Assembly (NCBI RefSeq): GCF_001426345.1
Contig: NZ_LMEM01000002.1
Span: 1 to 64,000 of the forward strand
DNA from: Devosia sp. Root436
GTDB lineage: Bacteria > Pseudomonadota > Alphaproteobacteria > Rhizobiales > Devosiaceae
Direction of reading: 5' to 3'
DNA length: 64,000 bases
The position numbers and the translations under genes are program-made. Below the pieces are notes generated by a model, which did no database searches, was not told the origin of the DNA, and worked only from the letters and a program-made list of their open reading frames with translations. Shown here piece by piece: positions 40,604 through 49,473 of this stretch (position 1 is the stretch's first letter; the number at the start of each line of letters is the position of its first letter).

Positions 40604-41737
40604 TTAGATCGCCGCGCCGGCCTGCCGCAACAGCCCCACCAGGTCGGGATTGACCTGTCCGGTCACCCGGTAGCTGTGGAAGTTTTCAAACTCCCGGATA
40701 GCCCTGGCCGTCGCATCGCCCGGATGGCCATCGATCGAGCCGTGATAAAAGCCCAGGCTCGCCAGTCCCGACTGGATCTGGCTGACCAGTTGCACATTGT
40801 TGGCCGGGGCCAGGGTCGGCGTTGCGGCCAGCGTCTGGTCGGGGACAGGCTCGGACTGCACCGCCGTTACCGGCCGCGGCGGCGCCATCGGCTCGAGCGA
40901 AGCCACCTGCACCGGGGCCGGCATCTGCTGCACCAGCGGCAAGGCCGGAATGGGTTTGACCGCAGGCGCGGCCGGCATGGTGCGGCCGCCATCGACGGCG
41001 GCGACGATGGAATCGATGGTCTGGGCCGCCGCATTGCCGATCGTGTCGACCGCCTGGTCGACCGGCGACAGCTCCGGCAGGCGTGCCACGACGCGATCGG
41101 GCTGCGGCGCCGGCTGGACAACGGCCTGCGGCCGGACGACCGGCTGCACCACAACGGCTGCCGGCCGGGCCACCGGTACCATGCCCGCGGCATCGGCGCG
41201 CAGAATGGCGTCGATCATATCAGGCGTCAGGGCGCCGGTCGGCTCGAGGCCGTTGCGCTGCTCGAAGGCGCGAATCGCATTGGCGGTCATCGGCCCGTAA
41301 AAGCCATCGACCGTGCCGTTGAACAGGCCCAGTTCGGTCAGCTTCTTCTGCACCGCGAAAGCATCGGTATTGCCGACAGGCGCCGCGGGAACCGCCGGCG
41401 GCACGACCGCGACACTACCCGTCGTTTCCTGCGTAACGGGAGCGGGGACCACGGCCGTCTCGCGCACCGGCGCCGGCATCGGCTCGGGCGCCACCTGCGG
41501 CTGCGCCACCGGCACATCCACGGCCGGGGCGAAGAAGGGCGCGGGGTGCCGGGCGGTCTGGAAATACAGGGCATTGCTGGCCGCCAGCGCGGTCAGCGTC
41601 ACCAGCGCCAGCATGCCGGTGGAAGCCAGCGGCGCGCGCATGTAGCGGGACATCGTCCAGAGGCCGGCACGACCCAGCGAGGTCGCAACGGCGCTGCCCG
41701 CCAGCAGAGGCAGGCGGGTGAAAGTGGTTGCCGTCAT
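40604..41737 (-). CDS. Membrane-anchored double peptidoglycan-binding protein
   Basis: This 377-residue protein has an N-terminal helix (LASTGMLALVTLTALAASNA) and a long Pro/Val/Ala-rich periplasmic linker. It has two PG_binding_1 domains: FAVQKKLTELGLFNGTVDGF with TANAIRAFEQRNGL, and VSQIQSGLASLGFYHGSIDG with ATARAIREFENFH. The ATG at 41737 overlaps the kinase stop (ATGA), which suggests coupled production; an upstream ATG at 41764 is possible. It may link the wall to the membrane at a site set by the kinase. Confidence 0.82.
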   Translation of the reverse strand: MTATTFTRLPLLAGSAVATSLGRAGLWTMSRYMRAPLASTGMLALVTLTALAASNALYFQTARHPAPFFAPAVDVPVAQPQVAPEPMPAPVRETAVVPAPVTQETTGSVAVVPPAVPAAPVGNTDAFAVQKKLTELGLFNGTVDGFYGPMTANAIRAFEQRNGLEPTGALTPDMIDAILRADAAGMVPVARPAAVVVQPVVRPQAVVQPAPQPDRVVARLPELSPVDQAVDTIGNAAAQTIDSIVAAVDGGRTMPAAPAVKPIPALPLVQQMPAPVQVASLEPMAPPRPVTAVQSEPVPDQTLAATPTLAPANNVQLVSQIQSGLASLGFYHGSIDGHPGDATARAIREFENFHSYRVTGQVNPDLVGLLRQAGAAI

Positions 41738-43551
41738 TGCGCTTTTCTTTTTTCGTCTTGCCATGAATGAACAGGAGCGGCGGCTGGCTCTTTGCGGAGT
41801 GGTGTGACCGATGCAGTTTCTTCGGTCTTTATTGCTGGACCGTTTATAGGCAGCAAAACAGTCACCACTGTCCCTGCCCCAATTTCGGACATGGCCCGCA
41901 AAGTGCCCTGGTGCAGATCGACCAGGCCCTTGACGATGGAGAGGCCCAGGCCCGTCCCCTCATAGCGGCGTGCCAGCCCGTCCTGTACCTGGAAGAACGG
42001 TTCGCCGATTCGGCTCAGCGCTGCGGGTGCCATGCCGACGCCGTGGTCGGTGACCGACAGATTGAGGCTCTGGCCCTGCCGCTTGAGGCTCACCGTTACC
42101 CGGCCGCCGGGATGGCTGAACTTGATGGCGTTGGACAACAGGTTGAGCAGGATTTGCCGGCAGGCGCGTTCATCGGCCACCAGCAGGGGCAGCGGACCGG
42201 CGATATCGGTGACCAGCGTCACCTGCTGCTTGCTCGCCATGGCCTCGACCATGCTGAAGCAGGGCTCCACCATGTCCTCGACCATGAAGGGCTCGGTCTG
42301 CAGTTCGAACTTGCCCGCTTCGATCTTGGACATGTCGAGCAACATGCGCACCACTTCGAGCAGATGCTTGCCGCTCTGGTGGATCAGGCCCGCATATTCG
42401 CGATGGGTGGTCGAAAGCTCGCCGCCAATGCCCGACGTCATCATTTCGGAGAATCCGACCACGGCATTGAGCGGCGTGCGCAATTCGTGCCCGATGGTGG
42501 CGAGGAAACGCGACTTGGCGTCCGAGGCCTCCTCGGCGATGCGGCGGGCCTCGGCCATGGCGATTTCATTGTCCTTGCGGCCGGTAATGTCGCGGAACAG
42601 CGCCACCACTTCGTACCGCAACCCGGTATTGTCGGCGTCCTGTACCGGGGAAAGGCTGATTTCGACCCAGATGAAACGCGGCACGCTGGTCATGGCGCGC
42701 GGATCGTCCTGGCGCATCCTGACTTCGATGATGCGCGACTTGCCGCCCTGGTTGGCGTCGGCAAAAGCGGTGAGATAGGCCGGCCGGTCCAGCACATGCA
42801 GCCGCTCCCCCAGCCCGCCGCCGGACAATTCATAGCGGCGGCAGCCGAAAAGCTGCTCGGACGAGCGCGAGGCCAGGAGGATTTCGCCATCGCTGGAAAA
42901 GCGGACGACCCCGTCCTGCACATGCTCGATCAGGTGGCGATAGGCGGTAATCTGGGCCTTGTCATAGACCTCATAGGCGGCGTTGATCCGGTTGGAGGTG
43001 TGAACGACGATGCCGGCGATGATGACGAATGTCGCCATGGCCGTTGCCATGAGCGTCCCCGGCGCAACCGGAATGGCCGGTATGCCGAAGGCCGCGGCTG
43101 TGCCGGCAAGCGCGATCACCCCGGCCAGCAGGGCCCAGCTCTGTTGCCGCAAACGCTTGCGGCCCACCAGCGAGGCCAACACTGGGGCCATGACGGCAAT
43201 GGCAAGGCCCGCATCGCCCAGTTGGCCATCGGCCAAGGTGAGCAGGCAGCCCAGGATCAGCATTGTGCACACCTGCCCGGCAGCGGCTTCCTCGAACAGC
43301 CGGCGCTGATGCAACGAGAGCGTGATCATGCCGCCGGCCAGGCCCAGCGCGGCCACGGCGAAGGGAAAGGCCGAGCCGGTCACCAGGCCATAGACGGCAA
43401 GGGGCATGGCCAGGGCGCTGAACAGGATCAGCAGGCGCGAATTGTTGGCAAGCGTCTTGCGGCGCAGCATTTCCGGGCGATGGCCGGAGCCGGCAACGGC
43501 CAGGGACATCTCTTTGCTTGCGCCGAAAGAGAACAGGCTACGCATACGCAT
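41734..43551 (-). CDS. PAS sensor histidine kinase, DivJ/PdhS-like
   Basis: This 605-residue kinase has about six N-terminal membrane helices (residues 35-190) and a PAS domain (HLIEHVQDGVVRFSSDGEIL). The HisKA motif SRFLATIGHELRTPLNAVVG is typical of the DivJ/PleC/PdhS group. ATPase motifs are LLNLLSNAIKFSHPGG, DHGVGMAPAAL and GTGLGLSIVKGL. It likely phosphorylates a DivK/PleD-type regulator and acts in cell-cycle or polarity control. It is coupled to the peptidoglycan-binding gene downstream. Confidence 0.85.
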   Translation of the reverse strand: MRMRSLFSFGASKEMSLAVAGSGHRPEMLRRKTLANNSRLLILFSALAMPLAVYGLVTGSAFPFAVAALGLAGGMITLSLHQRRLFEEAAAGQVCTMLILGCLLTLADGQLGDAGLAIAVMAPVLASLVGRKRLRQQSWALLAGVIALAGTAAAFGIPAIPVAPGTLMATAMATFVIIAGIVVHTSNRINAAYEVYDKAQITAYRHLIEHVQDGVVRFSSDGEILLASRSSEQLFGCRRYELSGGGLGERLHVLDRPAYLTAFADANQGGKSRIIEVRMRQDDPRAMTSVPRFIWVEISLSPVQDADNTGLRYEVVALFRDITGRKDNEIAMAEARRIAEEASDAKSRFLATIGHELRTPLNAVVGFSEMMTSGIGGELSTTHREYAGLIHQSGKHLLEVVRMLLDMSKIEAGKFELQTEPFMVEDMVEPCFSMVEAMASKQQVTLVTDIAGPLPLLVADERACRQILLNLLSNAIKFSHPGGRVTVSLKRQGQSLNLSVTDHGVGMAPAALSRIGEPFFQVQDGLARRYEGTGLGLSIVKGLVDLHQGTLRAMSEIGAGTVVTVLLPINGPAIKTEETASVTPLRKEPAAAPVHSWQDEKRKAQ

Positions 43552-43865
43552 TACTCACTATCACGACGCCAGCAGTCATGGATGCCTGGAGCACCAATTG
43601 GGCCTGAGCGGGGTCAGGTCTTGTTGCTGCCACCCTGCCCGCCAAGAGCTAAAGGCGAACTTAAATCTCATGGCCGGCAAAGGCTTGCATGCGGTCGGGC
43701 GCGATCCTTTCTCGGGTTAGCGTAAACAAGGCGTTGCGCCGCATCGAAACGGTCGGACGCATTTGTCTAAAATTTTAGGGAAATGTCCCAGCGGCGCTTA
43801 ACAGGGCTGCCCTAGTGTCGGCGATGCAGGCCAATCGCGGCCTGCCGAGAGTCTGGAAGAAGCCA
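43552..43865. promoter_or_regulatory. Divergent intergenic region between kinase and small protein gene
   Basis: These 314 bases hold no supported gene. They contain a perfect 12-base palindrome CTAAAATTTTAG at 43767-43778 and an A+T-rich patch that stands out from the surroundings. TTAA occurs at 43799. Promoters for both flanking genes must lie here. Confidence 0.4.
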
Positions 43866-44159
43866 ATGTTCCTGGTCGTTCGCTCCGTTTTCTGGCTGAC
43901 TGTCGCCTATATGGTGATCAAGCCCGGCGTCGATTTCGTCGACGCCCAGGCCATGTCGGCGCAGGCGATGGCGGCCGGCCAGCAGGTCATTGCCGAACAG
44001 ATCCAGGCTATCGAATGCGACAGTTTCCAATGCGTCGGCGGCAAGGCGGTCATCGCCGCGGCGCTCCAGTCTTCCCCGCCCGTCGGTACACCCATGCATG
44101 AGTCGCCGACCCATGGTCCGGCCCCCATACCCCGGCCCCGGCCGGATTGGGCGGGATAG
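43866..44159 (+). CDS. Small membrane-anchored protein, DUF5330-like
   Basis: This 97-residue protein has an N-terminal helix (MFLVVRSVFWLTVAYMVIKP) followed by a small domain with two Cys (IECDSFQCVGGKAVIAAALQ) and a Pro-rich tail. Rhizobial DUF5330 proteins have this layout, though the family name is from memory. The ATG at 43866 is preferred over an open GTG at 43815. It is followed by a strong terminator at 44245. Confidence 0.65.
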   Translation: MFLVVRSVFWLTVAYMVIKPGVDFVDAQAMSAQAMAAGQQVIAEQIQAIECDSFQCVGGKAVIAAALQSSPPVGTPMHESPTHGPAPIPRPRPDWAG

Positions 44160-44244
44160 CGGGAGCCCTGCCCCGGGCCCCGGTATAGACCCCAGGGATC
44201 GCGTCACTTCCCCAAGCGACGCACTCCAGCGATCCCTGGCCTCA

Positions 44245-44280
44245 GCCGCAAGCACGCTGCCCCGTGCTTGCGGCTTTTTC
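44245..44280 (+). terminator. Rho-independent terminator
   Basis: GCCGCAAGCAC and GTGCTTGCGGC form an 11-base-pair stem with an 8-base loop, followed by TTTTTC. It ends the transcript of the small membrane protein gene and isolates cspA. Confidence 0.9.
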
Positions 44281-44299
44281 CTGCGCAGAGGCCACGGCC

Positions 44300-44328
44300 T
44301 TGCTATCGACACGTTGCGCGTCTATATA
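44300..44328 (+). promoter_or_regulatory. Candidate cspA promoter and long leader
   Basis: TTGCTA at 44300 and TATATA at 44323 are spaced by 17 bases. Transcription from here would give a leader of roughly 150 bases before cspA, as is usual for cold-shock mRNAs whose leader folds in response to temperature. Confidence 0.4.
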
Positions 44329-44483
44329 TGCTGCATACGTTTGAGCTACATGGCTATCTGATCGCGGCTCGCCCGGTCTTCGTACCCCCTGTTTTTGAGA
44401 GCGTTTAGACCTGTCCGGCATGTGTCGGGCGGCAATGATGCTTTCCGGCCAACTGGCTGGGGCACGATACGAAAGATATTGCC

Positions 44484-44693
44484 ATGATTAACGGCACCGT
44501 AAAATTCTTCAATTCCACCAAAGGTTTCGGCTTCATCTCGCCCGAAGACGGCAGCAAGGACGCTTTCGTCCATGTCTCCGCCGTCGAACGCTCCGGCCTC
44601 GCCGGGCTCTATGAAGGTGACAAGGTCACCTATGAGCTCGAGACCGGTCGTGACGGCAAGGCTTCGGCCGCGAACCTGACGCTTCTCAAGTAA
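44484..44693 (+). CDS. cspA: Cold-shock protein CspA family
   Basis: This 69-residue single cold-shock domain has both RNA-binding motifs (KGFGFIS and DAFVHVS). It acts as an RNA chaperone. Full length, canonical start (MINGTVKFFNSTKGFGFISP). A hairpin (GCCCGCC/GGCGGGC) follows at 44706 without a clear T-run. The next gene, of unknown function, probably shares the transcript. Confidence 0.95.
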   Translation: MINGTVKFFNSTKGFGFISPEDGSKDAFVHVSAVERSGLAGLYEGDKVTYELETGRDGKASAANLTLLK

Positions 44694-44792
44694 GACTGCG
44701 CCGGGCCCGCCACTGGCGGGCTCGGCCGCCGCAGGCCATCGGCCGCGGCATAGACAAGGCCCTGCGGCAGAGCCCGGGCCAAAGAGACACCA

Positions 44793-45131
44793 ATGACATT
44801 TCAAGACTACCACGCTCGCGCCGAGCTTTATCTCGGCAGCGATCGCCACACTGCCATGGCGCAGGGTGGCCGCTTCTTTGCCACCGCCGCCCAGGCCATC
44901 CGCTTCGCCTTTGAAGAGGCCGCGCCGGTGAGCCTGCACGGCGCCATGCTCCGGATCGGCGACGCGACCTTTGCCGGCGACAGCCTCGCCGCGCTCTATC
45001 GCAGCGCCGAATTCCCGCTGCCGCGCAAGACCGACATCAAGCGCTCGCGGGTGCGCCGTGCCCGGCAGTACCAGGGCATGGTCCACCAGTTCGCCCGTTC
45101 CGTCACCCAACGCCACGCCGCCCTGGCGTGA
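44793..45131 (+). CDS. Conserved hypothetical protein downstream of cspA
   Basis: This 112-residue soluble protein (MTFQDYHARAELYLGSDRHT, RFFATAAQAIRFAFEEAAP, KRSRVRRARQYQGMVHQFAR) has a basic C-terminal half that could bind nucleic acid. I recall similar genes next to cold-shock genes in rhizobia but cannot name a family. It begins 99 bases after cspA on the same strand. Confidence 0.75.
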   Translation: MTFQDYHARAELYLGSDRHTAMAQGGRFFATAAQAIRFAFEEAAPVSLHGAMLRIGDATFAGDSLAALYRSAEFPLPRKTDIKRSRVRRARQYQGMVHQFARSVTQRHAALA

Positions 45132-45202
45132 ACCCGACCGCACCGGAGCCGCCGCCAAGGCGGCTCTGGTAATGGCGGCCGGCTTTGACTAGATAATCGG
45201 CC

Positions 45203-45628
45203 ATGAGCGAAAATCAGGCCTTCCAGGATATTGCCGAAAACCTATCCTTCCTCGACGACTGGGAAGATCGGCTGAACTACGTCATCGAGCTCGGACAGGC
45301 TTTGCCCGACATGCCGGAGACCGACAAGACCGCCGAAAACAAGGTCAAGGGCTGCGTGTCCAATGTCTGGCTGGTATCGAGTGTCGACCGTTCCGCCGGG
45401 GCGCCCGTCATGCACTTCCGCGGCCAGTCCGATGCCATCATCACCAAGGGCCTGGTGGCGGTGCTCATAGCGCTCTATTCGGGTCGCCCGGCCACCGAGA
45501 TCGCCGAAACCGATGCCATCGACTGGTTCAGGAAGGTGGGCCTCAGCGAGCATCTGGGCATGCAGCGCTCCAATGGCCTGGTGGCCATGGTCAATCGCAT
45601 CCGCGCCGAAGGCCGGGCGCTGAGCTGA
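45203..45628 (+). CDS. sufE: Sulfur acceptor protein SufE
   Basis: This 141-residue protein accepts persulfide sulfur from the cysteine desulfurase SufS for iron-sulfur cluster assembly. The acceptor Cys51 lies in NKVKGCVSNVW. The family core (DDWEDRLNYVIELGQALPDM) is intact. It stands apart from other suf genes here. It ends 1 base before the convergent acyltransferase stop. Confidence 0.93.
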   Translation: MSENQAFQDIAENLSFLDDWEDRLNYVIELGQALPDMPETDKTAENKVKGCVSNVWLVSSVDRSAGAPVMHFRGQSDAIITKGLVAVLIALYSGRPATEIAETDAIDWFRKVGLSEHLGMQRSNGLVAMVNRIRAEGRALS

Positions 45629-45629
45629 G

Positions 45630-46694
45630 CTATTCGGCCGGTGCCGGCGCCACTTCGGTTCGCCGGCCCAGGGCGGCATTGCAGAACCGCAGCAGCGGCT
45701 GCTCGACGAAGCGATAGAGCAACAGGCCGGCCACCGTGCCGCCGATGATCGACACCGCCGCCACGAGATAGTCGGCCCACAGATTGGTCGGATCCAGCAG
45801 CTTGAACACCAGCCCGGACAACACGGCCACCTCGTAGATATGGACGAGGTAGATCGAATAGGACGCATCCCCGATATGTTCGAGCAAGGCCACGCGCGGC
45901 AGCCGGCGCTCGAAGCGCACGGCGAGCAGCACCAGTGAAGAGGCAAATGCGACGAGGCCGATAAAGGCAAAGGCGTCCTCGACCAGGCCCTCGCCGAAGA
46001 CAAAGCCCTCCACCAGCCCGGCAAGCCCCAGGATCAGCGCCACGCAGACCGCGCCGGCCGACAGGCCGCTCAGGCGGCCCTGCAAGGTCGCCAGCCCCAG
46101 CCAGGCGCCGGCACAGAAAGCCAGCGGCATGAAGCTCGTATAGAACTGGGCAATGGCCGGTTCGGGTTGCAGCAGCGCCCCCAGCACGGCAAGCGCCGTG
46201 AAAGCCGCCGTCAGCCAGAAGACGCGCGATTGCGCGCCGAGAAAGGCCAGCAGCGCAAAGCAGAAATAGAAGAAGACTTCATAATTCAGCGTCCAGCCGA
46301 GCTTATAGAGCGGATGGATGCCGTGGCTGACCGGATTGTAGAACGGCACGAACAGCAGCGACAGCAGCAACTGGCCGGTATCGTAGACCGTGGTCTTGAA
46401 CATTTGCGGCGCCACTAGCGCCAGGGCGGCCGCAAGGAGCGTAGCGCCCCAATACATCGGCACGATGCGGATGAAGCGGCGGCGCAGGAAGGCCGGCGCG
46501 GAAAACCGCCCCTCCCCGGTCACCGCAACCATGATGAAGCCCGATATCACGAAGAACAGGATGACCCCGAGCCAGCCCAGCCGGCCGAAGCTGAGATTGT
46601 CTTCCACCAATGGATAAAGCAGTGCATGCGAAGCCAGCACCAGCATGGCCGCAAACCCGCGCAGGTACTGGATGGTGATGAACTTCTGGCGCAT
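45630..46694 (-). CDS. Acyltransferase 3 family membrane protein (ExoZ/OafA-like)
   Basis: This 354-residue polytopic protein starts MRQKFITIQYLRGFAAMLVL with LASHALLYP, the catalytic His region of acyltransferase-3 enzymes. ILFFVISGFIMV and SYSIYLVHIYEVAVL follow. It probably O-acetylates an exopolysaccharide or LPS sugar. No polysaccharide genes are adjacent. The ATG at 46694 is chosen over one five codons upstream by the family pattern. Confidence 0.9.
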   Translation of the reverse strand: MRQKFITIQYLRGFAAMLVLASHALLYPLVEDNLSFGRLGWLGVILFFVISGFIMVAVTGEGRFSAPAFLRRRFIRIVPMYWGATLLAAALALVAPQMFKTTVYDTGQLLLSLLFVPFYNPVSHGIHPLYKLGWTLNYEVFFYFCFALLAFLGAQSRVFWLTAAFTALAVLGALLQPEPAIAQFYTSFMPLAFCAGAWLGLATLQGRLSGLSAGAVCVALILGLAGLVEGFVFGEGLVEDAFAFIGLVAFASSLVLLAVRFERRLPRVALLEHIGDASYSIYLVHIYEVAVLSGLVFKLLDPTNLWADYLVAAVSIIGGTVAGLLLYRFVEQPLLRFCNAALGRRTEVAPAPAE

Positions 46695-46747
46695 GGCCTG
46701 TTCTACCATGCGCCATCGGGGGCCGATTATTATCGTTCAGTATGTAG

Positions 46748-47251
46748 TTAAAACTCCGCCTCCGCGATCAGCGGCAGGCGCGCCTCCAGCCAGCCGCGCG
46801 TCTTGCCCTGTTCGGCGCCTATCGCCTGCTCGCGAAGCCCGAACTGGCTTGCCAGTTGGTCGAGGCCGATGCGCAGTACCAGCTTGGCGCTGCGCCGGGG
46901 CCAGCGCCGCTCGGTTTCCACCACTTGCAGGCCCTTGCCCAGGCCGCAGACATCGAACAATACGCCCCAGCAATCGGCGGGCAGCAGCGCGGCCAGGCGG
47001 CTGAGCCGGAGCCGGGCGTCGGCCGCGCCCTGCGAGGCAGTTTCCACGCCATTGGCCGACCGGCCCCCGCCCCCGACGGCGGCCGGATTATATGACATGG
47101 TCACCCGGGGCGCGAGTTGGGCCCGCCGGATCAGCTGCTCGAGCCGCTCGGCCGCCAGCAGGTGGTGGGGGCCAAGAAAGGCCGGCGCCTTTGCATCCCG
47201 GCTGGCGCCGAGCCGGCTGAGAACGTCGTCTTCGCCTGTGCTAGGCGGCAT
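46748..47251 (-). CDS. DUF6456 protein
   Basis: This 167-residue protein ends in a conserved domain (RLRLSRLAALLPADCWGVLF, DVCGLGKGLQVVETERRWPR, SAKLVLRIGLDQLASQFGL) resembling DUF6456, an alphaproteobacterial domain of about 100 residues found near helix-turn-helix genes. Its start overlaps the end of the DnaA-domain-like gene by 11 bases, so the two are probably made together. Function unknown, DNA-related by context. Confidence 0.78.
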   Translation of the reverse strand: MPPSTGEDDVLSRLGASRDAKAPAFLGPHHLLAAERLEQLIRRAQLAPRVTMSYNPAAVGGGGRSANGVETASQGAADARLRLSRLAALLPADCWGVLFDVCGLGKGLQVVETERRWPRRSAKLVLRIGLDQLASQFGLREQAIGAEQGKTRGWLEARLPLIAEAEF

Positions 47252-47621
47252 GGCTCATGGCCTCCATCCCGGTCATGGCCGCCTCGATCTGGCGCTCGAA
47301 TTGCATCACTTCATCGTCGAAGACGGGATCGTCGCGCATATCTTCGATCAGCGCGCAGGCATATGAGACAGTTGTCCTATCCCTGCCGAAGGCCTCGCCG
47401 ATTTCCATCAGGCTGCGGCCGAGCATGACGTGAGACAGGTACATGGCCAATTGCCGCGCCCGAGCCACCGGCAACCGGCTGCGGCTTCTGTGAGTAAGCA
47501 TGCGGATCGGCACGTTTTTTTGACGTGCGACCAGAGCGATCACATCGTCACAGACGCATCGCGCCGTACCCCGCCGGGGGGCGGGTACCGCGGGCTGGAT
47601 GGATGAAAGTGAGTCATACAT
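47241..47621 (-). CDS. Stand-alone DnaA domain-IV-like DNA-binding protein
   Basis: This 126-residue protein is related to the C-terminal DnaA-box-binding domain (ARARQLAMYLSHVMLGRSLM, IGEAFGRDRTTVSYACALIE). The DnaA signature GRDHTTV reads GRDRTTV. It lacks the AAA+ domain, so it cannot initiate replication itself; it could compete at DnaA boxes or regulate transcription. A 40-base nested palindrome directly upstream may be its operator. Confidence 0.85.
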   Translation of the reverse strand: MYDSLSSIQPAVPAPRRGTARCVCDDVIALVARQKNVPIRMLTHRSRSRLPVARARQLAMYLSHVMLGRSLMEIGEAFGRDRTTVSYACALIEDMRDDPVFDDEVMQFERQIEAAMTGMEAMSHAA

Positions 47622-47630
47622 GGGTGGGCC

Positions 47631-47670
47631 TCATCGCAAGCAAGGAATTAATTCCTAGATATTGCGATGA
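47631..47670. promoter_or_regulatory. Nested palindrome, putative operator
   Basis: TCATCGCAA (47631-47639) and TTGCGATGA (47662-47670) are perfect inverted 9-mers. They flank AGGAATTAATTCCT (47643-47656), a perfect 14-base palindrome almost concentric with them. The element begins 10 bases upstream of the start codon of the DnaA-like gene, where RNA polymerase or ribosomes would bind. Confidence 0.6.
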
Positions 47671-47701
47671 GTAAAGCCCGTGGGGATAAGTGCGCCCACA
47701 A

Positions 47702-47736
47702 ATTCAAACGGCCGCCCGTCGGGCGACCGTTTGAAG
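47702..47736. terminator. Stem-loop after mucR
   Basis: TCAAACGG (47704-47711) pairs with CCGTTTGA (47727-47734), with further GC pairing inside (CGCCCG/CGGGCG). It is a strong hairpin downstream of mucR. The T-run is weak (GAATTTG on the minus strand). Confidence 0.55.
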
Positions 47737-47795
47737 CTTCGTTCTCGCCGGGGTCCAAGGGTTCGGACGCGACGTTTCTTAGCGGAGTGTTTGCG

Positions 47796-48218
47796 TCAGG
47801 CGGCCTTGCGACCCAGGCCATTATCCTTGGCCAGCTTGGAGCGCGTTGCCGAATAGTTCGGCGCAACCATCGGGTAGTCGGCCGGCAGGCCCCACTTCTC
47901 GCGGTATTCTTCGGGCGAGAGATTGTAGTGGGTACGCAGGTGGCGCTTCAGCGACTTGAACTTCTTGCCGTCTTCGAGGCAGATGATGTAGTCGGCAGCA
48001 ACGGACTTGCGGACCGGCACGGCAGGCTTGAGTTCCTCGACAGGAACCTGGACTTCGTTGGTCTGAAGAGCCCGCAAGGCCCCATGGACGTCAGCAATCA
48101 GCTTGGGCAGATCGGTCACGCTCACGGAGTTGTGGCTCACATAGGCTGAGACGATTTCGGTACTGAGCTCGATCAAGTCGTGCTCGTAACCGGTCGCCGA
48201 GCCGGCGGTGTCACTCAT
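47796..48218 (-). CDS. mucR: MucR/Ros family zinc-finger transcriptional regulator
   Basis: This 140-residue protein has an N-terminal oligomerisation region (LIELSTEIVSAYVSHNSVSV) and the Ros/MucR zinc-finger (DYIICLEDGKKFKSLKRHLR, THYNLSPEEYREKWGLPADY). The first Cys pair position reads CLED rather than CxxC, as in several MucR proteins. It regulates exopolysaccharide, motility and cell-cycle genes in rhizobia, often binding A+T-rich sites. The 129-base region upstream (48219-48347) is A+T-rich, so autoregulation is likely. Confidence 0.93.
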   Translation of the reverse strand: MSDTAGSATGYEHDLIELSTEIVSAYVSHNSVSVTDLPKLIADVHGALRALQTNEVQVPVEELKPAVPVRKSVAADYIICLEDGKKFKSLKRHLRTHYNLSPEEYREKWGLPADYPMVAPNYSATRSKLAKDNGLGRKAA

Positions 48219-48347
48219 ATTTCAACCTTCCATTATTCTTATTGGACCGCGACAGAGGGGCAGTCACAGCCATGATTCATTCCTATGACTGTTTATTGCC
48301 ATCCGCAACCCAATATGACGCAATTAACATGTTACCAATACCGGCAA

Positions 48348-48701
48348 TCATGCGCGATGATTTTGGCCGGTTTTAGACTTAAGTTCATCAACGACCATGT
48401 TCAGGTGCAATTGATCACTGGTGCGATAACTTGCTTTTGCAAGGAGATGGGCTGAGACAGGTGTTGTGAGCAAAAGGAATACAACACCAACTATTGCTCG
48501 CATGGCCACACCAACGTCGAAACACAGCAAAGCAACTGCCAGAAGCACCAGCCCGCCACCCACGGCACCCGCCTTGGACGCGGCGTGCATGCGGGTGAAA
48601 AGGTCCGGCAGACGGACGACGCCGATGGCGGCGACCAGGCTGAACAGCGCGCCCAGCAGCAGCAGCAGGCAACCGGCATAGGTGACAATATCGACGATCA
48701 T
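48348..48701 (-). CDS. mrpG: Na+/H+ antiporter subunit MrpG
   Basis: This 117-residue membrane protein has three helices ([60 protein letters not shown]) and the family motif [11 protein letters not shown]. It is the last subunit of the Mrp complex, coupled to mrpF by an ATGA overlap. Confidence 0.93.
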   Translation of the reverse strand: MIVDIVTYAGCLLLLLGALFSLVAAIGVVRLPDLFTRMHAASKAGAVGGGLVLLAVALLCFDVGVAMRAIVGVVFLLLTTPVSAHLLAKASYRTSDQLHLNMVVDELKSKTGQNHRA

Positions 48702-48997
48702 GGCGCGTCATCCGGCGGGGTTGCGGCGCGGGACAGGATGTAGCGCGCCAAAGCGACGGTCGCCAGGAACCCCAGCAGCGCCAGCGCTATGGCGATATCG
48801 AGATAGAGCATCAGCCCGGTACGAACGGCTATGGTGCCGACCAGGCCCATGGCGATGACCGTCATCAGATCCAGTGCCAGTACCCGGTCGCCCAGCGTCG
48901 GCCCGATGATGATGCGGATCACCGAGATCAGCAGCGCCAGCCCCAGGATGATCAGGGCGATCAGCGTCGACCAGGAGAGGATGTCGGCGGCGCTCAT
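48698..48997 (-). CDS. mrpF: Na+/H+ antiporter subunit MrpF
   Basis: This 99-residue three-helix protein ([40 protein letters not shown]) is typical MrpF. It overlaps mrpE and mrpG by ATGA at each side, so stoichiometric translation is likely. Confidence 0.93.
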   Translation of the reverse strand: MSAADILSWSTLIALIILGLALLISVIRIIIGPTLGDRVLALDLMTVIAMGLVGTIAVRTGLMLYLDIAIALALLGFLATVALARYILSRAATPPDDAP

Positions 48998-49473
48998 GAA
49001 TAGACCTCCCGCACCTTGGCTTCGAAGCCCCCCGCAATGTCGGCGATCAGCCCCTCGCGCGTGCCGAAGGCCAGGGCGTGGACATAGAGCAGGCTGCGAT
49101 CCTCGCTCACATCCACGCTCAGCGTGCCCGGCGTCAGCGTGATGAGATTGGCCAATAGCGTGATCTCGGCGTCGGATTTGACGGTCAGCGGAAAGGCGAT
49201 GATGGCCGGCTGCAGCGCCGATTTGAGATCCGGCGTCAGCACCACGATGGCCACACGCACGGCGCTGGCGCCAAGCTCGTAGAGAAACAGCACGGCCAGC
49301 GAAGCTATATTACGCAGCTGGCGGAAGCGGCGCGGCGGGCCGAGATTATGCCGCAGCAGCAGCACTGCCAGGATACCGATGGCGCCGCCGAGCAGCAGGT
49401 TGAGGCCGCTGAAGGTGCCGGTGATGGCGGCCCAGATCAGGGCCAGCACGACGACGGTCATTGCCGGGTTCAT
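48994..49473 (-). CDS. mrpE: Na+/H+ antiporter subunit MrpE
   Basis: This 159-residue protein starts [20 protein letters not shown], with a cytoplasmic tail containing [20 protein letters not shown] and LLYVHALAF, the MrpE core. The ATG at 49473 overlaps the mrpD stop. It supports assembly or stability of the complex. Confidence 0.93.
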   Translation of the reverse strand: MNPAMTVVVLALIWAAITGTFSGLNLLLGGAIGILAVLLLRHNLGPPRRFRQLRNIASLAVLFLYELGASAVRVAIVVLTPDLKSALQPAIIAFPLTVKSDAEITLLANLITLTPGTLSVDVSEDRSLLYVHALAFGTREGLIADIAGGFEAKVREVYS

